Assembly: GCA_031254335.1 (NCBI GenBank)
Contig: JAIRUP010000005.1
Coordinates: forward strand, 32,001-94,109
From: Rickettsiales bacterium
GTDB lineage: Bacteria; Pseudomonadota; Alphaproteobacteria; Rs-D84
DNA: 62,109 bases
Direction of reading: 5' to 3'
The translations under genes and the position numbers were made by a program. The notes below the pieces were generated by a model, which had not been told where the DNA came from, searched no databases, and worked only from the letters and a program-made list of their open reading frames with translations. Position 1 is the first letter of the stretch; each line of letters begins with the position of its first letter. This document shows positions 56,507 through 62,109 of this stretch, one piece after another.

Positions 56507-58251
56507 AGTCTTTGCTTGGGAAAGAATGGATTGTCGCATGCCCGGACGATGCCGCGGCGGCCCGCTTGGCGGGTGAATTTTCATTGCCTTTGGATGTCGC
56601 CAGGCTGCTTGTTTCAAGGGGTGTTTCCAATGTCCTTGATTTCCTTTCCCCAAGCCTGTCGAAAACCCTTCCCGACCCCTTTGTGGTTATGGATATGGAG
56701 AAGGGGATTCTTGCCGCCGCCGAAAGCGTTTCCCGCGGGGAAAAAATCGCCGTCTTCGGGGACTATGATGTGGACGGCATAACTTCCGTCGCCGTCATGG
56801 TTAGGTATTTCAATGCAATCGGATATTCCGAAAACATAATCTGGCGTCTTCCCAGCCGCGAGGAGGAGGGATACGGTTTAAGCAAAAAGGCCGTGGACGA
56901 ATTTCATGCGGCGGGCGCGAAATTAATCATAACCGTCGATTGCGGAATCTCGGCGCATAGGGAAATAGAATATGCCCGGGCCCTTGGAATGAAGGCAATC
57001 ATAACGGACCATCACAATCAGGACGGCGGAACCGTCCCGGACGCGGTCGCGGTCATAGACCCGAAAAGGGACGGCGATACTTCCGGCCTTGATATGCTGG
57101 CCGGCGTCGGCGTCGTCTTCATGTTTCTGGTCGCGTTGAACAGAAGGCTGCGCGAAACGGGTTGGTTTAATTCGGCGCGCCCGGAACCCGATATGAAAGG
57201 TTTTTTGGATTTGGTCGCGCTTGGGACAATCTGCGACACCATGCCTTTGACCGGGGTCAATCGCGCGCTTGTGTCGGCGGGCATTTTGGTTGCGAACCGA
57301 TGGCGGAACCTTGGCCTGAAAGTTTTGGCCGAGGTCGCGGGGGCCAAATCGTTCGATGTGTATTCGGCGGGCTTTATGCTGGGGCCGCGCTTGAACGCAA
57401 GCGGCCGCCTTGGCAGCGCGGACGACAGCTTGAAACTTCTGCTGACGGGCGACGAGGCGACCGCGCGCGCTTATTCCCATCGGCTTGACGCCCTTAACAC
57501 CGAACGGAAGAACATAGAGCAGGGAATCCTGCTTTTGGCCGAGGAAATGATTGAGGGCGACCTGGCCGCGAATAAGAACTGCATATTGGTCTGCGGACGC
57601 GATTGGCACGGCGGAGTCATGGGAATCATCGCGGGCCGCCTTAAAGAAAAATACTATCGCCCCGTCTGCGTGGCGACTGTCAAAGAGGACGGCATTGCCA
57701 GCGGAAGCGGCCGAAGCGTCCCGGAAATCGACCTTGGCGGAATCATAGAGTCCGGGAAATTTATGGGAATCTTGTCCGCGGGCGGCGGGCATAAGGTCGC
57801 CGCCGGATTCAGTTTGGATGTGAAAAACATGGCCGCATTTCGCGCTCACTTGGACAAATGCGTCGCCGAGCAGCTTGCGGGCCGCGAATTCCTGCCGCGC
57901 CTGTTTGCCGACTTGGAAATCCCGGGAAGCGCGGCGACATTGGATTTTGTCCGCGGATTCGCGGCCTTCGCGCCGTTCGGCCAAGGCAACCCAGAGCCGG
58001 GCTTTGTGATTTCCGGGGTTTCGTTCGACTGGGCCGAGCCGGTCGGAAACGGCCATATCCGCGCGGCATTCGGGACCGGATTCGGAAAATTGTCCGCAAT
58101 CGGATTCGGCCTCTTGCGCACAAGCGTCGGAGAGTTTATGATGAACGAAACCAACAGGGGCCGGCCCGTCAAATTGTTCGGGAAACTGAAAGAGAATATC
58201 TATAACGGGAATTCCAGCGTGCAGCTTGTCTTGGAGGATATACATGTTTGA
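56500..58251 (+). CDS. recJ: Single-strand DNA exonuclease RecJ
   Basis: 5'-3' exonuclease for recombination and mismatch repair. The 583-residue protein has the DHH-family motifs: GDYDVDG (about 87), the VDCGI and TDHH (about 168) blocks, DHHA1 with SAGGGHKVAAGFS, and the C-terminal OB domain. The start at 56500 gives MGKSLLGKEW, the usual RecJ N-terminus, with AAGGA upstream. ATG 56401 is in frame but the added 33 residues come only from a palindromic repeat. It forms an operon with mutL and lolA. Confidence 0.93.
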   Translation: MGKSLLGKEWIVACPDDAAAARLAGEFSLPLDVARLLVSRGVSNVLDFLSPSLSKTLPDPFVVMDMEKGILAAAESVSRGEKIAVFGDYDVDGITSVAVMVRYFNAIGYSENIIWRLPSREEEGYGLSKKAVDEFHAAGAKLIITVDCGISAHREIEYARALGMKAIITDHHNQDGGTVPDAVAVIDPKRDGDTSGLDMLAGVGVVFMFLVALNRRLRETGWFNSARPEPDMKGFLDLVALGTICDTMPLTGVNRALVSAGILVANRWRNLGLKVLAEVAGAKSFDVYSAGFMLGPRLNASGRLGSADDSLKLLLTGDEATARAYSHRLDALNTERKNIEQGILLLAEEMIEGDLAANKNCILVCGRDWHGGVMGIIAGRLKEKYYRPVCVATVKEDGIASGSGRSVPEIDLGGIIESGKFMGILSAGGGHKVAAGFSLDVKNMAAFRAHLDKCVAEQLAGREFLPRLFADLEIPGSAATLDFVRGFAAFAPFGQGNPEPGFVISGVSFDWAEPVGNGHIRAAFGTGFGKLSAIGFGLLRTSVGEFMMNETNRGRPVKLFGKLKENIYNGNSSVQLVLEDIHV

Positions 58252-58882
58252 TATTAAAAAACTTTTAATCATAACTTCTTCCTTCTTCCTCATCGCGCAG
58301 GCGGGGATTACTTCTTCCTTTGCGGCGACGGATTCGCGTCTTGTGCAGAAGGCCGAGGATTACCTTAATAGTATAACGGGCCTGGAAGGCGGCTTTGTGC
58401 AGGCGGCGAATTCCGGCAAGATGGAGCTTGGGCGGTTTTATATGCTTCGCCCCGGAAAGCTGCGCCTTGATTACGACAAGATGCCCGTGCAATTGATTTC
58501 CGACGGCAGCAATATGTTCTTTTACGACAAGTCCCTGGACCAGATTACGACCATTCCGACGAACAGCACGCCCGCGAGCATATTGACGAGGAAAACCATC
58601 GATTTGACCGGCGCGGATATAAAGGTGGTCGGCACCCAAAAAACCGCGGATGGGTTTTCGTTAAGCCTTGTCCTGAAAGACAATCCCGGCTTGGGCGAGA
58701 TGAAGGTTTTGTTCTTGGACGGCCCGGCGGAATTGGCGGGCTGGGAGCTGATGGACGCGACGGGAAGCAAGACGGTTGTTTCGCTTAAAAACCTTGCGAC
58801 CCGGACGAATTTTCCGAAGGGATTCTTCAATGTCCAAAGGCACAAGGTCCCGGGCGCAGGCGGCGACAAATACTACGAGTGA
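58244..58882 (+). CDS. lolA: Outer-membrane lipoprotein carrier LolA
   Basis: Periplasmic chaperone that carries lipoproteins from LolCD to the outer membrane. The 212-residue protein has a signal peptide (to about SSFAA), then the LolA half-barrel: LEGGFVQ, GRFYMLRPGKLRLDY, and FYDKSLDQ. The ATG at 58244 has TGGAGG upstream and overlaps recJ by 8 bp. Partner permease and ATPase genes are at 8079-10029. tatB follows after 4 bp. Confidence 0.88.
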   Translation: MFDIKKLLIITSSFFLIAQAGITSSFAATDSRLVQKAEDYLNSITGLEGGFVQAANSGKMELGRFYMLRPGKLRLDYDKMPVQLISDGSNMFFYDKSLDQITTIPTNSTPASILTRKTIDLTGADIKVVGTQKTADGFSLSLVLKDNPGLGEMKVLFLDGPAELAGWELMDATGSKTVVSLKNLATRTNFPKGFFNVQRHKVPGAGGDKYYE

Positions 58883-58886
58883 TTTT

Positions 58887-59297
58887 ATGTTTGGGATAAG
58901 CATAGGCGAATTTTTATTGATTGGAATAGTCGCGCTGATGGTGATTCCAGCGCGCGACTGGCCGAAGGTTTTTCGCGCGGCTGCGCGCGCCTTCCGCTGG
59001 ATTCGTGAAACGGTTTGGAGCGTGCGGGACAAGATGGACGAGATTGCGGAGGAGGTTTCCAAATACGACCCGAGCGAGGCCCTGAGCAAAAAAACTATGG
59101 ACGACATGATGGCGACATTCGCCGAACCGGTGAAAAGGAAAAATAAAAAGGAGTCGGCTTCGCCGACAGTTCGGAAACAATCTGAGATTCCGGCCTTCGC
59201 CGGAATGACAAATAAAAAAGACGCATTGCCCCGCGTAGATAAACTAAAAAAATCGAAGCGGGGCAATGCGGACAGGGTGAAAAATGACGACCGTTAA
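58887..59297 (+). CDS. tatB: Twin-arginine translocase subunit TatB, repeat-derived tail
   Basis: A 136-residue protein: N-terminal membrane helix in FGISIGEFLLIGIVALMVIP, then an amphipathic helix (WPKVFRAAARAFRWIRETV) and a longer helical domain to about residue 85. This is the TatB build, and tatC follows with a 14-bp overlap. Residues 89-128 are encoded by three adjacent palindromes and form a polar Lys/Arg-rich tail. TatB tails are variable, so the insertion may be tolerated. The start at 58887 is the first with the family N-terminus. Confidence 0.85.
   Translation: MFGISIGEFLLIGIVALMVIPARDWPKVFRAAARAFRWIRETVWSVRDKMDEIAEEVSKYDPSEALSKKTMDDMMATFAEPVKRKNKKESASPTVRKQSEIPAFAGMTNKKDALPRVDKLKKSKRGNADRVKNDDR
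59153..59270. repeat. Three palindromes inside tatB
   Basis: GTCGGC-TTC-GCCGAC (59153-59167); ATTCCGGC-CTTC-GCCGGAAT (59187-59206), the widespread proteobacterial type, also seen at 61131; and CGCATTGCCCCGC (59222-59234) with GCGGGGCAATGCG (59258-59270), a perfect 13-bp stem. All are in frame in the tail of TatB. Confidence 0.8.
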
Positions 59298-59997
59298 AAT
59301 GCGCTTCATAGAGCATATTGCCGAGCTGCGCGCGCGGGTCTTGTGGTGCGCTTTGTTTTTCGCCGCCGCCTTCGCGGCGGGCTGGGTCGCCGCGCCGTCC
59401 GTCCGGGATTTCTTGTTGGAGCCGCTGGCCGCGTCCTGGCCGGATGGAACGGTTATGTATTCGTCGCTTACCGCGGGCTTGACCGTTCATTTGTCTTTGT
59501 CGGTTTTGACCGCGCTTGTTTTGTCCCTGCCGTTTTTCGCGTATCAGGCTTGGCGTTTCGCGCGGCCCGCGCTTGGGAAGGGCGAGGCGCGCGTCATGCT
59601 TTCCGTCGTTTGGGCGTCGCCGGTGTTCTTCGCGCTTGGCGCGGCCTTCGTCTATTTCTTTCTTATGCCGGTTATGTTCGGGTTTTTCGTGGGCTTTGCG
59701 GAGAGCGACAATTTCGCAAGTGTCCTGCTTCCCGATATGTCTGGCTATGTGGGCTTGACGCTTGGCCTTATGAAGTCGTTCGGCTTGGCGTTCCAGTTCC
59801 CGGTCGCGCTCGTGGTTATGAACCGCGTTGGAATCTTGGAGCGCGCGCCGGTTGTCAAGGCGCGCCGATTCGTTTGGGTCGGGATGTTCGCGCTTGCGGC
59901 CGTGCTGACGCCGCCGGACATAGTGTCGTGCGTCGCGCTCGCGGTGCCGCTGATTCTTCTGTTCGAGGGAAGTTTGCTTTTTATGAAAAGGGGTTAG
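59284..59997 (+). CDS. tatC: Twin-arginine translocase subunit TatC
   Basis: Receptor for twin-arginine signal peptides. The 237-residue protein has six membrane helices, the N-terminal FIEHIAELRARVLW motif (HxxELRxR of TatC), the FFAYQAWRFARPAL block and the LTPPD motif before the last helices. tatA is encoded separately at 43021. Its end overlaps the convergent gene by 4 bp. Confidence 0.94.
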   Translation: MTTVKMRFIEHIAELRARVLWCALFFAAAFAAGWVAAPSVRDFLLEPLAASWPDGTVMYSSLTAGLTVHLSLSVLTALVLSLPFFAYQAWRFARPALGKGEARVMLSVVWASPVFFALGAAFVYFFLMPVMFGFFVGFAESDNFASVLLPDMSGYVGLTLGLMKSFGLAFQFPVALVVMNRVGILERAPVVKARRFVWVGMFALAAVLTPPDIVSCVALAVPLILLFEGSLLFMKRG

Positions 59998-61073
59998 GCT
60001 GGATTGGCCATGCCTTTTAGCTTTTCTATTTTTTCGGCCCGTTCTTTTCTTATGAATTCCATGGGAATTTCGTGGCTTATTTCCATCAGATTTATGAATT
60101 CCTCGACTTTTTCATTGTATTCGGAAGCGAATTGAGCTATTTCCTCGGGTGTTTTGGCTTTTTCGATTTTCGCTATGAGCGGGTCGGTGTCCTTTTTGAA
60201 ATTGTTTATCTCGATTTTGACCTCGTCCGATATTCCGGCGATTTGCGGCGCGGCTTGTTCTTCCTTGGGAGCAGCGCATGCCGACCACCCCAAGTTGAGG
60301 CATTCCTTTGTCCAAGTCTCGTCGGTGCCGGGGCAATTGTCTGAATGCGGAGCGTATGTTTCTCCTAGTGTGTATTTAATTGGTTTTTCCCCGGTGTCGG
60401 AAAGGGCTTTTAATTCTTCAATGTTCAGCTCGCAGCATACCAGCTGTCCGTATTCGGTCATGCATTTCTTTTTCGCAGATTCGAGGTTGTCGGTTATATT
60501 TTTGACATCCTTGTTTATTTTTTTATCAATAGCTTTGGATTGTTCAGGTGTAACCAGCGAGCATTCGGCGGTCCATTTTCCGCCTTCACAATATTTTGAC
60601 CCGCCATTGGAGCATTGCATCCCGCCGGAATTTCCGCTGTTGATTTCGAACATTTCGCCGACATCTTCGATTTGGTATTTACTATTGGATAAATTTCCGA
60701 AATTCTTGTCGTTGCAGCATAATATTCTATTTTTTTCATTTATTTGTCCGGCGTTCAGGCAACTTTCAAGCGGAATATTCGGTTGTAAATCGCTTTCTAC
60801 TTTTATGCCTTGTAAATTTTGGAGAGCTTTGTTTGGTCCTCTGGGCTTTGTTCCTTGTTTGCACTCTTGTCCGTCAACTAATCCTTGTTCTTCGCATTTG
60901 CCGGTTTTGCATTCCCCTTGGACAGAAACCTTAGCCACTGGATTCGGGCCTACGAATATTTGGTTTGGCGGGCAGTCTTCGGGACCTTTCGGGGCGGCGG
61001 ACGCGGGCGGGGCCCAGACCCCTCCCGTCAGGATAAACATGGCTAAAATGCTGGCGAATCTTAATTCTCTCAT
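59994..61073 (-). CDS. Secreted cysteine-rich protein, unknown
   Basis: A 359-residue protein with a signal peptide (to about PASAAPK) and about 20 cysteines in the first 250 residues, several as CC or C-x3-C pairs (LCCND, VCCEL, GECKTGKCEEQ). The C-terminal third is a cysteine-free, charged helical segment. Disulfide-rich extracytoplasmic protein; family not recognised. The ATG at 61073 lies seven bases after TATAAT, so the mRNA may be leaderless. Confidence 0.65.
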   Translation of the reverse strand: MRELRFASILAMFILTGGVWAPPASAAPKGPEDCPPNQIFVGPNPVAKVSVQGECKTGKCEEQGLVDGQECKQGTKPRGPNKALQNLQGIKVESDLQPNIPLESCLNAGQINEKNRILCCNDKNFGNLSNSKYQIEDVGEMFEINSGNSGGMQCSNGGSKYCEGGKWTAECSLVTPEQSKAIDKKINKDVKNITDNLESAKKKCMTEYGQLVCCELNIEELKALSDTGEKPIKYTLGETYAPHSDNCPGTDETWTKECLNLGWSACAAPKEEQAAPQIAGISDEVKIEINNFKKDTDPLIAKIEKAKTPEEIAQFASEYNEKVEEFINLMEISHEIPMEFIRKERAEKIEKLKGMANPA

Positions 61074-61080
61074 GATGTGA

Positions 61081-61109
61081 ATTATATCATAAATTTCATC
61101 GAGTCGCAA
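61081..61109 (-). promoter_or_regulatory. Leaderless promoter of Cys-rich protein gene
   Basis: TTGCGA (61104-61109), 17-bp spacer ending TATGA, TATAAT (61081-61086). Seven bases separate the -10 box from the ATG at 61073, and there is no Shine-Dalgarno. Confidence 0.65.
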
Positions 61110-61130
61110 TAATGAATTATACGAATTGAG

Positions 61131-61150
61131 ATTCCCGCCTCCGCGGGAAT
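61131..61150. repeat. Short proteobacterial palindrome
   Basis: ATTCCCGC-CTCC-GCGGGAAT followed by GAC. The type is common across Proteobacteria as a dispersed repeat. It lies between the integrase-like gene and the promoter of the Cys-rich protein gene, with a T/A-rich flank, and could end transcription. Confidence 0.75.
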
Positions 61151-61161
61151 GACAAAAAAAG

Positions 61162-62109
61162 TCAGACCCTTAACCTGTCCAGAATATCGTTCATCTGGTT
61201 GCGGATGTTGCCTTCGGACAATTTGATTTGCGAGCGCAGCGTCTTGTAAATGTCCGTGATTTTTATGTCGCCGACCCCGGCGCGCGAAACCACCCTTTGC
61301 CAGGCGCGCTTCGGGTCCACCAGATGCCCGCTTGCGCCGCCCGTGTTCGGAAACACGAATTTCGATTTCTGCGGCAATGATTCCAGCAAAACCACCGCGG
61401 CGTCGGGCAGGGGTTTCTTGTTCCAAGTGTTCTGGTTCAAGTCCAAATCGTCCCACCGCATGGCGAGAATCTTGCTTTTGTTCGCGAATCCGTATATAAG
61501 CATTTTAAGGGCCGCCCGCATATTGTTGCCTTTTTCTTCCTCTATCGCGTTGGCAAGCGACAGGAATTCGCCCGGCGAAATCCGCCGCGCGCCCTTGGAT
61601 TCGGGAAATTTTTCAAGGCCCCGCGCCGGATTTTCCTTGGCATACCCTTCTTCGATGGCCATGTTGAATATCGCAGAAATCGCCTCTTTAAGCCGGTTCG
61701 CCGTGGACTTTCCGTTCGTCATTGCGATTTTAAGGTGAAGGCCCGAAAGAGTGTCCGGCGTTATCTCGGAAAGTTTCATCGGCAGGATTTCCGCCCAAAG
61801 CCGCGCGATGGACCGTTCCAGTTTTTTCTTGGATTCCGGCGCGCGGCGGATTTTGTTCTTTATGAAATTGTCCGCCATTTTTTTAAGCGTTATGCTGCCG
61901 GTTCGGACCGGCACCGGCTCTTTCATTTTGACGGCCGCCTGGGACGCCATCTCCCGCGCGTCGTCTATGTCCATGTCCGGGTATTTGCCCAAAATCTTCC
62001 GCACATCCTTCCTGCGGCTGCGCTTTCGGACGAAGAATGTTTTCGCGCCGTTCGCGGTTATATAAAGCTGCAAGTCGGGGCTGTATGAATCGCGCACGAC
62101 ATCGAACCC
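61162..62109 (-). CDS. Tyrosine integrase-like protein, degenerate, 5' end missing
   Basis: The frame runs off the right edge of the window, so the N-terminus is incomplete. It begins in a DUF4102-type arm-binding domain (LGKYPDMDIDDAREMA), has the core-binding domain, and ends with the catalytic fold. The catalytic residues are not in place: the first Arg position reads ANKSKILAMRW instead of a GxR motif, and the HxLR box reads TDIYKTLRSQ. No tyrosine in the usual LGH...Y setting follows. It may have lost recombinase activity and kept DNA binding, or be a decaying integrase. No attachment site was seen. Confidence 0.7.
   Translation of the reverse strand, partial: GFDVVRDSYSPDLQLYITANGAKTFFVRKRSRRKDVRKILGKYPDMDIDDAREMASQAAVKMKEPVPVRTGSITLKKMADNFIKNKIRRAPESKKKLERSIARLWAEILPMKLSEITPDTLSGLHLKIAMTNGKSTANRLKEAISAIFNMAIEEGYAKENPARGLEKFPESKGARRISPGEFLSLANAIEEEKGNNMRAALKMLIYGFANKSKILAMRWDDLDLNQNTWNKKPLPDAAVVLLESLPQKSKFVFPNTGGASGHLVDPKRAWQRVVSRAGVGDIKITDIYKTLRSQIKLSEGNIRNQMNDILDRLRV

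Noticed and set aside
58264-58330. CTTCTTCC-rich stretch at the start of lolA resembling the purine-rich repeat
   Set aside because: It encodes an ordinary signal peptide and has no second arm or hairpin in register.
1-62109. tRNA, rRNA and CRISPR arrays
   Set aside because: I looked for T-loop GGTTCGA-type motifs in gaps, rRNA-like conserved blocks and regularly spaced direct repeats; none were found. GGTTCGAA-like strings occur only inside coding sequence (for example in purN).

Overview
The window is a dense, GC-rich stretch of chromosome, about 62 kb with roughly 60 protein genes and no rRNA, tRNA, CRISPR array or prophage that I can see. It looks like an uncultured, anaerobic, probably host-associated alphaproteobacterium with a compact genome. 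Supporting this are the leuS-lptE-holA and rsmI-lpoA neighbourhoods, an alphaproteobacterial AddB, a MucR-family regulator, an oxygen-independent (class III) ribonucleotide reductase, gene overlaps of the ATGA type, and several apparently leaderless promoters. The exact lineage (for example the gut RF32-type Alphaproteobacteria) is inference.

Layout. 1-2.4 kb: end of topA, then dnaG. 2.6-6.4 kb (minus): an FtsA-Rpe fusion, ftsQ, a glycosyltransferase and a lipoprotein. 6.5-10 kb: a small gene, a secretin-like lipoprotein and lolC-lolD. 10-13.3 kb (minus): a DUF805 protein and gyrA. 13.6-21 kb: rpmH-rnpA-lipoprotein, a LrgAB (CidAB) pair, leuS-lptE-holA-map-radC. 21-25 kb (minus): addB, engB, rsmI. 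25-34.8 kb: lpoA; dksA-trxA (minus); sufS-sufT-sufE; ftsL-ftsI; yajC-secD-secF; a PAP2-like protein. 35-39.3 kb: trxB (minus), then nrdD, a separate glycyl-radical fragment, and nrdG. 39.3-45.6 kb (minus): a secreted protein, a metallo-hydrolase, ftsK, tatA, a SPOR protein, a VirB2-like pilin and rarA. 45.7-50 kb: mucR, trmB (minus), gltX, purN, a hemolysin III family protein, a small lipoprotein. 50-53.4 kb (minus): J-domain protein, xerD, a 43-residue membrane protein, lptG, ferredoxin reductase. 53.5-60 kb: greA, an unknown, mutL-recJ-lolA-tatB-tatC. 60-62 kb (minus): a Cys-rich secreted protein and a degenerate integrase-like protein.

The genes are mostly housekeeping. Envelope assembly (Lol, Lpt, Tat, Sec, FtsQ/A/L/I/K, LpoA), genome upkeep (DnaG, GyrA, HolA, AddB, RadC, RarA, MutL, RecJ, XerD) and redox/Fe-S supply (TrxA, TrxB, SUF, Nrd) dominate. 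The SUF and thioredoxin genes plausibly serve the Fe-S activase and the reductase of the anaerobic nucleotide pathway, but this is inference.

The most unusual content is in two layers. First, the anaerobic reductase appears split: the catalytic ORF stops after its zinc ribbon and the glycyl-radical tail is a separate 63-residue ORF with its own Shine-Dalgarno. Second, the window is full of small palindromic repeats. One is a composite of about 208 bp that sits against stop codons (three copies and a reduced form). The other has a GGGG-N-CCCC head and a GGGGA tail (nine copies), and different copies keep pairing through compensatory changes. Several palindromes lie in frame inside nrdG, mutL, mucR, trmB and tatB, one is nested in another inside nrdG, and one filled/empty pair shows that they move. 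This resembles Rickettsia palindromic elements in behaviour, but I do not recognise these sequences.
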